From an uncultured Ruminococcus sp. (GTDB lineage: Bacteria > Bacillota > Clostridia > Oscillospirales > Ruminococcaceae), in contig NZ_CAKSNX010000001.1 in assembly GCF_934476685.1 (NCBI RefSeq), forward strand, positions 372,001 through 436,000: a stretch of DNA of 64,000 bases, in the 5' to 3' direction. The notes under the pieces were generated by a model, which worked only from the letters and a program-made list of their open reading frames with translations, was not told the DNA's origin and did no database searches. A program made the translations under genes and the position numbers. Of this stretch, positions 32,453 to 40,450 are shown in pieces; positions within the stretch are counted from its first letter, which is position 1; each line of letters begins with the position of its first letter.

Positions 32453-32995
32453 GTGAGTACATTTGCAGAAAATCTTCGGTCTGCCATGACCGAAATGGGG
32501 ATAACGCAAACGGAGCTTTGCAAGAGAACGGGGATCTCAAAATCATTTATAAGTCAGTATCTTTCGGGGAAGTTCAAGCCCCGTGATGATAAGCTTGCCA
32601 TTCTTGCTCAGGCATTAGGCACGACAAAGGGCAGGCTGCTTGGCTATGAAAATGCCAATGTAACTAAGGTGTACGAAACTGAAAATCTTATAAAAGTGCC
32701 TGTCCACAGCGCAGATGAACCCGATTCTCCGCCTTGGGGATATGAATATGTTCACGCTGAACCTGGTGAATATGTCTTTTATATCTGCCGTGACGACAGC
32801 AACAGACCGTTCATAATGTCGGGAGATTATCTTCTTGTTGGCATAAACGAGATCACAGGTGCAGGTCTTTACGCCGTAAGAAAAGAGCATACAGGCAGGA
32901 TTATTTTCAAGGAGCTGACCGATCCGAGAAAGGAAAGCGGCGATTTTGAACTTGTTGGCAGGGTATGCGAACTAAGGCGCAGGACAAACTTATAG
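32453..32995 (+). CDS. Phage-type repressor: XRE helix-turn-helix with S24-like C-terminal domain
   Basis: 180 residues from GTG 32453, which has AAGGAGG at the right distance; the frame extends to 32381 without support. The N-terminal helix-turn-helix (about 4-62) has ITQTELCKRTGISKSFISQYLSGK. The C-terminal half (about 85-178) has the shape of a LexA/CI (S24) domain, with PFIMSGDYLLVGINEITGAGLYAVRK and GDFELVGRV, but the usual S-x-x nucleophile context and distal lysine are not obvious, so self-cleavage is uncertain. It is divergent from the phage cassette and probably represses it. Confidence 0.85.
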   Translation: MSTFAENLRSAMTEMGITQTELCKRTGISKSFISQYLSGKFKPRDDKLAILAQALGTTKGRLLGYENANVTKVYETENLIKVPVHSADEPDSPPWGYEYVHAEPGEYVFYICRDDSNRPFIMSGDYLLVGINEITGAGLYAVRKEHTGRIIFKELTDPRKESGDFELVGRVCELRRRTNL

Positions 32996-33024
32996 AAATT
33001 TATAAAAACAAAACACAAACAAAA

Positions 33025-33056
33025 AAGAGGACTGTAATAAAATAAACAGTCCTCTT
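33025..33056. terminator. Bidirectional terminator between the repressor and WG-repeat genes
   Basis: AAGAGGACTGT and ACAGTCCTCTT, an 11-bp perfect stem with A/T runs on both sides, serving two converging genes. Confidence 0.9.
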
Positions 33057-33079
33057 GATTTTTATATCCTTATGTGGAA

Positions 33080-34405
33080 TTATTCCGCAGGCTGCTGAGT
33101 CGGTTCTGGCTCAGGCGGATTTGTAACAGGATCGGTCACAGGCGGAACATACTGTGTGGTGGTGTCCTCAGGTTCTGTGTCGATAGTGGTGTATCCTGTA
33201 TCTGCGGCAGTTGTTCCCGTATCGGAAAGTGTACCCGATGTTGTGGAAGTTATGCTGGTCGTAGATGTTGTTGTAGATGTGGAAGTAGATGTTGAAGTAG
33301 ATGACTTCTTGCTGGTGGTGGAGGTCTTTGAAGTCGGATCTTCGTACTTTGTCGGTTCGTCCTCAACTATCTCTCCAAGCTTGATTATGCCCCAGAGTCC
33401 GTCTTTTCTTACCCACGCTCTTCCGTTATGCACAGGTCTTGCCTGCTCGAACTCGCCTGGGCGGACAACAACATTGCCGTCCTTGTCATAATATCCGTAT
33501 GATGCGCCCACTGAAACAGGCACATAATCGCCGTTGAAAAGGAAAGGATGTGACTTTTCCTCGCTGTCGATAAGGCTTCCGTTATATGTACTCATATCGC
33601 CGTCGCACTTGAAGTCGATTATAGTCTTTCCGTCGGAATTTACATATCCCCACAGACCTTCGCTGTTCTTGAAAGCGATGCAGGTAGCGCCTGCACCCTT
33701 GTATGCAGGTGCATAGAAGTCAACATACTCCGGTTCGATAAGCACCTTGTTCTTCTTAACAAGTCCGTAAACAGGCTCTTCATCAGTCTTTACAGAGAAA
33801 TATCCTGCGCCCTGATCCGAGATCTCAGCCTCGCATACCACAACGGTTTTCTTTCCCGTATATTCAGTAGCGTAGTCCTCGTTCTCACGCTTTACATATG
33901 TTTTTTTAGCCTCAGCGTCCCAGTAGTATCTCGGCGACTTGTCCTCATGTATCATAGGTGTGTCGGATATCTGCTTTGTGCTGTCGATAGTGCAGTATTT
34001 ATACTCATTATTCTTAGCGTCTATTGTATTGAACAGTACGATCTCACCGCACCAGCAGGTGTAGTAATCCTCATATTCAGGCTCTATAACAGTATTGCCC
34101 TTGTAATCCATAAGACCATACTTTCCGTTTGAGCAGATAACAGCGTAGTTTGCATAAGCGTTGTTATCCTCGTTGGAAGAATCCACCTGACTGCCGTCAA
34201 AAACTATGATATTGTCAGCGATTATGTTCGGCTCCATTATCCACGAATACTGAACTGTATCGTCCTGTTCTTCCGTCGGACTGTAACTGTATGAATCGGT
34301 CATACTGTTGTCGCTGCCGCCGTCGCTTATCCCCGGAATGGTACAGCCTGCAAGCATAACGCCTGCCGCAGCACAGCAAATGGCGGAGCAGATTATTTTT
34401 TTCAT
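33080..34405 (-). CDS. WG-repeat surface lipoprotein with Ser/Thr-rich tail
   Basis: 441 residues. The signal peptide ends in LAGC (Cys 21), so it is lipid-anchored. Five or more WG-type repeats (about 85-345): NGKYGLMDYKGNTVIEPEYE, VYGLVKKNKVLIEPEYVDF, EGLWGYVNSDGKTIIDF, SYGYYDKDGNVVVRPGEFEQ and DGLWGIIKLGE. These form a propeller-like binding fold of unknown ligand. A Ser/Thr run (about 365-395) and a Pro/Thr/Glu-rich C-terminus follow. TAGGAGG fixes ATG 34405; the frame to 34522 lacks one and crosses the promoter. Single gene. Confidence 0.88.
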   Translation of the reverse strand: MKKIICSAICCAAAGVMLAGCTIPGISDGGSDNSMTDSYSYSPTEEQDDTVQYSWIMEPNIIADNIIVFDGSQVDSSNEDNNAYANYAVICSNGKYGLMDYKGNTVIEPEYEDYYTCWCGEIVLFNTIDAKNNEYKYCTIDSTKQISDTPMIHEDKSPRYYWDAEAKKTYVKRENEDYATEYTGKKTVVVCEAEISDQGAGYFSVKTDEEPVYGLVKKNKVLIEPEYVDFYAPAYKGAGATCIAFKNSEGLWGYVNSDGKTIIDFKCDGDMSTYNGSLIDSEEKSHPFLFNGDYVPVSVGASYGYYDKDGNVVVRPGEFEQARPVHNGRAWVRKDGLWGIIKLGEIVEDEPTKYEDPTSKTSTTSKKSSTSTSTSTSTTTSTTSITSTTSGTLSDTGTTAADTGYTTIDTEPEDTTTQYVPPVTDPVTNPPEPEPTQQPAE

Positions 34406-34510
34406 AATGTTCCTCCTATAAATTTGTTGTTCTCTCTCTTTTTTGTATTTATTTTTCTTTATAAATTTAATATAAATTATATGCATTATACTCTCACTGC
34501 ATACAGCTTT

Positions 34511-34539
34511 ATTATATACCATAACAGCCTTTGTGTCAA
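34511..34539 (-). promoter_or_regulatory. Consensus promoter of the WG-repeat lipoprotein gene
   Basis: On the minus strand TTGACA (34534-34539), 17-bp spacer, TATAAT (34511-34516). Confidence 0.9.
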
Positions 34540-34601
34540 TGGCACAAATTACAATTCAATAATACAAAAAACGACGGCGTATATTCATTTTTACAGAAAA
34601 A

Positions 34602-34629
34602 CGGGAAAGCCCTGCAAAAAGCTTTCCCG
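34602..34629 (-). terminator. Terminator of the PAP2 gene
   Basis: CGGGAAAGC and GCTTTCCCG pair over 9 bp with a 10-nt loop; on the minus strand TTTTTCTG follows. Confidence 0.88.
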
Positions 34630-34650
34630 AAGGTGTCATATAAGATCAGA

Positions 34651-35196
34651 TCAATATATTTCTTTATCTGTAACGTGGTGATATACCTTGCAGGCGATAA
34701 AAGCGAACAGCGTTCCGAGGAGCGCACCTGCGATAACGTCTGAGGGGTAGTGTACACCCACATAAAGCCTTGACAAGGCTATCAGCACAGCCAGCACAAG
34801 AGTGGGTATGCCGTACTTTTTCGGACATTCAAAGAATATTACCATGCATACCGCAAAGGCTGCTCCAGAATGTCCCGATGGGAAAGAGTAGTCTGACTGT
34901 GCGCCGATCATCCTTTGCAGTCCGTCCACAACTTCGTAAGGACGTGTCCTTGCGATAATATTTTTCAGCAGCAGATTATTTATAAGAAACGTCGCCGCCA
35001 GAGATCCCGAACACACTATGCCGAGCCTGCGCAGCTTTGGGATAAGGAGGAATATAAGGCACATTGCGATCATAACTATTCCGCCGTTGCCTAAATATGT
35101 GATGCCTTTCATCACAGAGGTAAGTATATCGCAGCGGATATTATCCTGTATCCACAGCAGGATATTGCCGTCAAGCTCCAGCAGTTTATCAAGCAT
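34651..35196 (-). CDS. PAP2-superfamily membrane phosphatase
   Basis: Dephosphorylates a lipid phosphate on the outer face of the membrane; undecaprenyl diphosphate or phosphatidate is typical. 181 residues with about five membrane helices. All three catalytic motifs are present: KNIIARTRP (K-x6-RP, about 78-86), FPSGHSG (PSGH, about 103-109) and SRLYVGVHYPSDV (SR-x5-H-x3-D, about 143-155). AAAGGA precedes the ATG. Single gene. The substrate cannot be told from the sequence. Confidence 0.92.
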   Translation of the reverse strand: MLDKLLELDGNILLWIQDNIRCDILTSVMKGITYLGNGGIVMIAMCLIFLLIPKLRRLGIVCSGSLAATFLINNLLLKNIIARTRPYEVVDGLQRMIGAQSDYSFPSGHSGAAFAVCMVIFFECPKKYGIPTLVLAVLIALSRLYVGVHYPSDVIAGALLGTLFAFIACKVYHHVTDKEIY

Positions 35197-35567
35197 AAGT
35201 TTTGTCCTTTCTTATGTTGTATTCAGACGGCCTGTTGCCGCAAGTCATTCGATATATTTCGATGAACTTTATGAACACTATTTTAGTTGCAAGAATTTTT
35301 GTTAAAAACAAATATGGTTTATTAACAGCTCTGTAATTATCAAACGTTATAGTAAAATTTCTATGCGAAAATATTAGCTTTTATAAATATATTGCAGCAA
35401 ATATTTTACACTAAAACTGTTCTGAATGTCAAAAATCAGTTTATGTGATTGTGCAGAAATCCGCTTGTTCACAAAATGCTAATTTAAAATTATAAATAGC
35501 TAAAAAACAGGTGAATTTCAGTTCATCTAATTAACTTAAAATTTTACTTATCAATCTTTTGTTAATA
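35197..35567. other. AT-rich gene-free stretch
   Basis: 371 bp without a credible ORF, RNA or strong hairpin. It must contain the promoter of the PAP2 gene and the 3' end of the Dtd/ArsC-like transcript, but no clear elements were picked out by eye. Confidence 0.5.
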
Positions 35568-35909
35568 TTATTCCCAGCTTTTCCATACCTCAGGGCAGTA
35601 ACCAACAGTAGCCTGTCTGCCGTTTCTTACTATGGGCGCAGCGAAAAGAGATGGCTCTTCAAGGAGCTTTTCAGCCTTTTCTTCCTTGCTGCCCAGATAT
35701 TTTAGCAGATCGGCGGTTTCTCCCTTTGCTTTTGGGTCGATAAGCTTTTCGATATCGCCCACCGCCGCAAGGACAGAGTTAAATTCTCCCTTGCTGAGTC
35801 CCTTTGAAGCAAGGTCAATGGACTGGAACTTTATGCCCCTTTCCTTGAAGTATCGTTCAGCCTTTTTGGTGTCGAATGACTTTGATTTTCCGAAAATCTG
35901 TATGTTCAT
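35568..35909 (-). CDS. ArsC/Spx-family thioredoxin-fold protein lacking the catalytic cysteine
   Basis: 113 residues. It has the ArsC/Spx fold pattern: an N-terminal MNIQIFGKSKSFDTKKAERYFKERGIKF, a mid KGLSKGEFNSVLAAVGD, and the C-terminal EEPSLFAAPIVRNGRQATVGY (cis-Pro and Arg region). Where arsenate reductases and Spx have C-x-x-x or C-x-x-C after the first strand, this protein has GKSKSFD, so it cannot work by the usual cysteine chemistry. GGAGAG precedes ATG 35909, which overlaps the dtd stop by 4 bp. A regulatory or binding role is possible. Confidence 0.82.
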   Translation of the reverse strand: MNIQIFGKSKSFDTKKAERYFKERGIKFQSIDLASKGLSKGEFNSVLAAVGDIEKLIDPKAKGETADLLKYLGSKEEKAEKLLEEPSLFAAPIVRNGRQATVGYCPEVWKSWE

Positions 35910-36367
35910 GCCAGTATCTCTCCGTTTATACATTCAAGCAGAATTGTGAAAGGACCGTCATTTTCAAGGCTGACTTTCATATCTGCCCCGAAGATCCCGT
36001 TTTCAACTTTGCCTGATATCTTTTCCCTGCATTTGTCCGAAAAATATTCGTACAGCCGGTTTGCTTTTGTCGGCTCGCCTGCATTTATGAATGAGGGGCG
36101 GTTGCCATGGTGACAGTCTGCATAAAGAGTGAACTGGGATACCACAAGAAGATCTCCGCCTACGTCGTTGACGGAAAGATTTGTCTTGCCGTTCTCATCT
36201 GAAAATATCCTCAGCTTTGATATCTTGTCCGCAAGCTTGTCACATTCTTTTTCACTGTCCTCCTTGCCTGCGCCGAGAAAGATAAGCAGACCTTTGCCTA
36301 TCTCACCGGTAACATTGCCGTCAACAGTTACCTTTGCGTGATTTACTCTCTGAATGACCGCTTTCAT
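35906..36367 (-). CDS. dtd: D-aminoacyl-tRNA deacylase
   Basis: Hydrolyses D-aminoacyl-tRNAs (and glycyl-tRNA-Ala), protecting translation. 153 residues, the family length. The starting strand MKAVIQRVNHAKVTVDG is typical; the SQFTLYAD catalytic motif (about 77-84) and the cross-subunit motif DGPFT near 137 (usually GPVT; here Val is Phe) are present. It is translationally coupled to the downstream ArsC-like gene. Confidence 0.95.
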   Translation of the reverse strand: MKAVIQRVNHAKVTVDGNVTGEIGKGLLIFLGAGKEDSEKECDKLADKISKLRIFSDENGKTNLSVNDVGGDLLVVSQFTLYADCHHGNRPSFINAGEPTKANRLYEYFSDKCREKISGKVENGIFGADMKVSLENDGPFTILLECINGEILA

Positions 36368-36379
36368 GCCGCACGTCCT

Positions 36380-37222
36380 TTACTTTACTTCAATGGTGTA
36401 AGCATAGGAATATTCAGCCTTTGGTGCAAGCTTTATTGCGTGAGGCTTTTTCTCTATGTCCTCAAATTCATCATCTGCATAAGCAGGAACGCTTGTCCAA
36501 GGCTCAAGACAGATGAACTGTGCCTGTGGATTTCCAGTAGCAGTCCATACTGCGATACACTCCGACTGAGGGAAGCTTACCTTTACCTCGCCGCCGTCCT
36601 CTTTGTGGAGGGTAACAGCCTTTGACGCAGGCTGATCCTTCATTATAACGTCATAGTCGAACTGCGCTCTGTTGAGCGGCAGGATAGTTTCGTTTTCAAG
36701 AACCGTTCTCTCTCCGTTCGGAACAGGCTGAACGATAGTTTCAGGCTTTTCGTATTCAACTGTGCATTTTCCGCCCTCGATATCGCAGATGAATGCAGGG
36801 TGTCCGCCGAGGTAAAAGTACATATCCTTTCCGCCTGCGTTTTTTACAGTATGGCTTACCTTTACGGCACTGCCCTCAATGCTGTATGTAACGTCAAGGG
36901 TGAAGTCATATGGATACCATTTTAAAGTAGTTTCGCTTGAAGAAAGGCGGAATGTGATAGAATTTTCCGTCTGTGAAAGAAATCCAAACTCGCTGTCCCT
37001 TGCAAAACCGTGGTTGGCAGGGAGGGTGTATTCCTTGCCGTCTGCCTTGTACTTTTTGTCCTTAGGGGAGCATATAAAAGGGAAAAGGATAGGCGCATAT
37101 CTCTTCCATGCGTCGCCGCACTGCCAGAGGTATTCCTTTCCGCCCAGCTTGATAGAGTGGAGTTCAGCGCCGAAAGTATCGGCTGAGATCTCGATAGATG
37201 AATTTTTGATAGTGTAAAGCAT
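36380..37222 (-). CDS. Aldose 1-epimerase family protein (LacX type)
   Basis: Galactose mutarotase-like beta-sandwich enzyme acting on sugar anomers. 280 residues. The N-terminal part has ISADTFGAELHSIKLGGKEYLWQ; the substrate histidines are in LPANHGFARDSEF and YLGGHPAF; the C-terminal glutamate region reads ICLEPWTSVPAY. This pattern is of the LacX/YeaD-like branch, whose natural sugar is often unknown. CAGGAGG precedes the ATG. The next gene upstream is a methyltransferase, without obvious link. Confidence 0.9.
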   Translation of the reverse strand: MLYTIKNSSIEISADTFGAELHSIKLGGKEYLWQCGDAWKRYAPILFPFICSPKDKKYKADGKEYTLPANHGFARDSEFGFLSQTENSITFRLSSSETTLKWYPYDFTLDVTYSIEGSAVKVSHTVKNAGGKDMYFYLGGHPAFICDIEGGKCTVEYEKPETIVQPVPNGERTVLENETILPLNRAQFDYDVIMKDQPASKAVTLHKEDGGEVKVSFPQSECIAVWTATGNPQAQFICLEPWTSVPAYADDEFEDIEKKPHAIKLAPKAEYSYAYTIEVK

Positions 37223-37278
37223 GATTTTGCCTCCTGTATAATATAGTATATTTTTTGCGTGATAATATGATAAATAAC

Positions 37279-38064
37279 TTAGATCTTTTCCATGACCGCT
37301 ATTGCGCAGTAGTGCTTTATGGTAAAGCTTTCGGGATAATGGGAGAGCATTTCCATATGCTCGGCAGAGAAACGCTCTATTTCGCTCTGTTCAAGTGACG
37401 CTCCTATGCCACGGCAGGCTATCATTCGTCCGTTCCAGCTTTCTCTTGTGAAAGGAACGTCGGCATCAAAAACTATGCTGTCCGTTATCTTGAAATACTT
37501 TTTGTAAGCCTCGTCTATGGCTATCTGGTGACGTGTTTCGCCGCAGCCCGACCAGCTCGGATTAAATTTCAGTATAAGCTCCTCACTTTTTCCTGCTATC
37601 TCATCGTCAAACGGCAGCCATTCCATACAGAGAAATGCAAGCTTTCCGCCATCGTTCAGCATTGAATGTGCCTTTTCAGCAAAAACATCGTGCTTGAAAT
37701 ACCAGAAACATTGGCAAGCTGTTATGACATCGAACTTTTTACCACCACACATATCGGCTGTATCCTCAGCCGATGCAGTAATGTAGTCAATATCTTTGCC
37801 ATTGCTGAGCAGCTTTGCCTGCTCTATCTGCTGCGGGGAGATATCCGAACCTGTGAACTTCGCACCGAAACGGCAGAGATTTCTCGGCAAAACTCCCGTA
37901 CCTGTGCCAACATCAAGAACGTTCTGTCCCTCTGTACAAAGACCGAGGGAAATGATCTTCTGATAAAACTCTTCGGGGTAGATGTCACGGTATTTTGAAT
38001 ATGCCTCTGACGCAAGACCCCAGTCAAAAGGCTTTCCGCCGTCTATGCGGCTGTCCTTTATCAT
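37279..38064 (-). CDS. SAM-dependent methyltransferase (class I)
   Basis: 261 residues from ATG 38064 (AAAGGAG at good distance; the frame extends to 38094). Rossmann core: motif I VLDVGTGTGVLPRNL (about 54-68), then GSDISPQQIEQA (acidic residue binding the SAM ribose) and motif IV-like FDVITACQCFWYF. It is of the UbiE/Methyltransf_11 type; a small-molecule substrate is likely but not identifiable. Single gene with its own promoter. Confidence 0.88.
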   Translation of the reverse strand: MIKDSRIDGGKPFDWGLASEAYSKYRDIYPEEFYQKIISLGLCTEGQNVLDVGTGTGVLPRNLCRFGAKFTGSDISPQQIEQAKLLSNGKDIDYITASAEDTADMCGGKKFDVITACQCFWYFKHDVFAEKAHSMLNDGGKLAFLCMEWLPFDDEIAGKSEELILKFNPSWSGCGETRHQIAIDEAYKKYFKITDSIVFDADVPFTRESWNGRMIACRGIGASLEQSEIERFSAEHMEMLSHYPESFTIKHYCAIAVMEKI

Positions 38065-38101
38065 AGCTGTCAGCTCCTTTAAGTATTTATACATTTATTA
38101 T

Positions 38102-38130
38102 ATTGTATCATATTTTCGACCGCTTTGCAA
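38102..38130 (-). promoter_or_regulatory. Promoter of the methyltransferase gene
   Basis: On the minus strand TTGCAA (38125-38130), 17-bp spacer, TACAAT (38102-38107), 38 bp before the start codon. Confidence 0.75.
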
Positions 38131-38376
38131 TACGCTGATGTATATGTAAACGTGTACAAATAAACTCTCAGTTTCATATTTGAGAGTATATTAATATTTT
38201 ATTATTTTATGCAAAAGTAACAAATGAAAATTAATTGTGAATTAAAGTTGCTAACAGCATAAAAAGGGGGCATCTTGTCCTTTTAAAGTGTTTGCTTTTT
38301 GCACCTTGCACAAAAAGAGGAAAAGTTGTTTGTTTATTGTGACTAAAGCGGCGATAAACCGCAAAAAAGATATACC

Positions 38377-38388
38377 GTAAACGTTTTC
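38377..38388. promoter_or_regulatory. Candidate LacI/CcpA-type operator of the large ABC locus
   Basis: GTAAACGTTTTC is one base short of a perfect 12-bp palindrome and has the AAACGTTT core shared by LacI-family and cre sites. It ends 6 bp before the -35 box at 38395. The rest of the 38131-38622 gap is AT-rich with no gene seen. Confidence 0.5.
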
Positions 38389-38394
38389 GCTAGC

Positions 38395-38423
38395 TTGACA
38401 AATACCGCTGAAATTGTTATAAT
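38395..38423 (+). promoter_or_regulatory. Consensus promoter of the large ABC locus
   Basis: TTGACA (38395-38400), 17-bp spacer, TATAAT (38418-38423). It would give a leader of about 190 nt before the first ATPase gene. Confidence 0.9.
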
Positions 38424-38622
38424 TATGTTTAGCATAGTGCGCCCTTTTTGACATTTTTGATAAAAAATCAAGCTGAATAACTGGTTTTAATGTGTGTTTT
38501 TTGAACAATTTGCACAGTGGTCACAAGATGTTGTGCAAGTTTAGTGCAAAAAACACAATATGTGAAAAATGCACAAAAATCAAATCCCCGTTTTGATGAA
38601 CATATCAGTATTAAGGTGTGTT

Positions 38623-39366
38623 ATGAGGAACGATGAAGAAAAGGCTCGAAAAAGCTATGCTGCGTTTGAAAGGCGGTATGTTAAAATTATGGGTATTATC
38701 CTTGAAGCTCGTGATATTTGCCGTGATTTTAAGATCGGCGACGGCAGCGTCGTTTCAGCACTAAAAAATGTGAATGTTCAGATCGAACAGGGAAAGCTTA
38801 CTATATTAAGAGGACGTTCGGGCAGCGGCAAGACGACGCTCATAAATATCCTCGGCGCTCTTGACAAGCCTACCAAAGGGTCGGTGGAATTCAAGGACAG
38901 GGATATAACAAAGCTTTCGGAAAAGGCGAGGGACGATCTCAGACGTTTTGATATGGCGTTCGTTTTCCAGTCGGTAGCGCTGATGTCAGGTATGACCGCA
39001 TATGAAAATGTTGATTTCGGACTGAGGCTTGCGAAGTTCCCTTATGAACAGAGAGATAAGCGCACGAAAGAATGTCTGGCTGCGGTGGGACTTGATAAGC
39101 GTATGGCTCACAGACCGAGCGAAATGTCGGGCGGCGAGCAGCAGCGTGTGGCTATCGCAAGGGCTATTGCTCATAAGCCGAGCATAATTTTTGCAGATGA
39201 ACCTACGGCGGAGCTTGATACCGCTACGGCACTGCATATCGTCAAGCTTTTCAAGGAGCTGGTCGCAAAACAGCAGATGACGATAATAATGACTACGCAC
39301 GATCCCAGCATGATGGATATTGCGGATAAGGTTTATACATTAGAGGACGGTGAGATAGTTGAGTGA
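38623..39366 (+). CDS. ABC transporter ATPase, LolD/MacB-like (ATPase 1)
   Basis: 247 residues. Walker A GRSGSGKTT, Q-loop VFQSVALM, signature MSGGEQQRVAIARA, Walker B IIFADEPTAELD and switch histidine TTHD are all intact. There is no C-terminal TOBE domain, so it belongs to the short LolD/FtsE-like group and not to the MsmX/MalK group that normally drives sugar permeases. I chose ATG 38623 (AAGGTG upstream); ATG 38689 would remove 22 residues. The next ATPase overlaps it by 8 bp. Both lie ahead of sugar-type permease genes. Confidence 0.88.
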   Translation: MRNDEEKARKSYAAFERRYVKIMGIILEARDICRDFKIGDGSVVSALKNVNVQIEQGKLTILRGRSGSGKTTLINILGALDKPTKGSVEFKDRDITKLSEKARDDLRRFDMAFVFQSVALMSGMTAYENVDFGLRLAKFPYEQRDKRTKECLAAVGLDKRMAHRPSEMSGGEQQRVAIARAIAHKPSIIFADEPTAELDTATALHIVKLFKELVAKQQMTIIMTTHDPSMMDIADKVYTLEDGEIVE

Positions 39367-40312
39367 GTCCGGTATACTAACTGATGATACTATTTTAACT
39401 GCCGATAATGATAAATATATGATACGGTGTGAAAATCTGGTGAAGATCTACAAAACTTCAGATGTTGAAGTCGTTGCTCTTCAGGGATTGGATCTCGACG
39501 TCGAAAAAGGCGAGCTTATGGCGATCGTCGGCAATTCGGGAAGCGGAAAATCTACGCTGCTGAATATGCTTGGCGGACTTGATAAGCCGTCAGCCGGAAG
39601 TCTTGTGGTGGACGGGAAAAATCTTCTCAAATTCACCGATAAGGACTACATGGAATACAAGAGGAACACCGTAGGATTTGTCTGGCAGAACAATGCACGA
39701 AATCTTGTGCCGTATCTTACGGCTGTGCAGAACGTTGAGCTGCCTATGCTGCTGAAAGGTCAGCATAAGCGAAGGCAGAAAGCGTTGGAGCTGCTCGACA
39801 GGGTGGGGTTGTCCCACAGAAAAAACAGCAGACTGGATCAGATGTCGGGAGGAGAACAGCAGCGTGTGGCAATAGCTATTGCGCTGGCGAATGATCCTCG
39901 GCTGCTTCTTGCAGACGAACCGACAGGATCGGTTGATACAAAAACTTCGGCTATGATACTTGATATTTTCAAGGAGCTTAACAAGAGTGAAGGCATAACG
40001 GTTGTAATCGTTACGCATGACCTCAAGCTTGCAGACCATATCGACAGAGTGGTGGCTATCAGAGATGGAAGAACAAGCTCGGAGATCATAAGGAAGCGTT
40101 CCTACTCGGAGGAGTTAGACGAGCTTGGCAATGTTATAGCAGACCCGACAGAGGATGGGGCAACTCATGAGGAGCTTGCGGTCCTTGACCGTTCGGGAAG
40201 GCTTCAGCTTCCTAAGGACTATATGCAAAGCCTTGGCATAAAGGGCGGAGATAAGGTTCGGGTTGAGCTTGATGAGGAGAGGGACGGCATCGTTCTTTTC
40301 AAGTCTGGCTGA
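39359..40312 (+). CDS. ABC transporter ATPase with C-terminal AbrB/SpoVT-like domain (ATPase 2)
   Basis: 317 residues from a TTG start inside the end of the previous gene. The ATPase domain (about 20-245) has Walker A GNSGSGKST, Q-loop VWQNNARNLVP, signature MSGGEQQRVAIAIA, Walker B LLLADEPTGSVD and H-loop VTHD. After a linker (about 246-275), the last 45 residues read LDRSGRLQLPKDYMQSLGIKGGDKVRVELDEERDGI, a swapped-hairpin AbrB/SpoVT-type motif. That domain usually binds DNA or dimerises. Its fusion to a LolD-type ATPase is unusual and could tie transporter state to dimerisation or gene control. Confidence 0.88.
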   Translation: MSESGILTDDTILTADNDKYMIRCENLVKIYKTSDVEVVALQGLDLDVEKGELMAIVGNSGSGKSTLLNMLGGLDKPSAGSLVVDGKNLLKFTDKDYMEYKRNTVGFVWQNNARNLVPYLTAVQNVELPMLLKGQHKRRQKALELLDRVGLSHRKNSRLDQMSGGEQQRVAIAIALANDPRLLLADEPTGSVDTKTSAMILDIFKELNKSEGITVVIVTHDLKLADHIDRVVAIRDGRTSSEIIRKRSYSEELDELGNVIADPTEDGATHEELAVLDRSGRLQLPKDYMQSLGIKGGDKVRVELDEERDGIVLFKSG

Positions 40313-40450
40313 CTTATCAGTATTTTTTATTCTCCCGTGTGGGTACGATAGAGAATGAAATGAGATGTGCTGTACTGTTTTATACATTATTATAAGACGG
40401 AAGTTATTCTCAGGTCGCAACAGCATTATATTAGGAAAGGTGGATTCATA

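Noticed and set aside
29401..32995. Complete prophage
   Set aside because: No integrase, terminase, capsid, tail-tube or portal genes and no visible attachment repeats; only baseplate/fibre-like, lysis and repressor genes are present.
33074..33491. Val/Ser- and Cys/Arg-rich ORFs opposite the WG-repeat lipoprotein
   Set aside because: Antisense reading of the Thr/Ser codon run of the real gene.
38623..40312. LolCDE/MacB-type lipoprotein or drug exporter ATPases
   Set aside because: No FtsX/MacB-type permease is adjacent; the genes run into sugar-type permeases behind a LacI/CcpA-like operator. The subfamily mismatch is kept as a finding instead.
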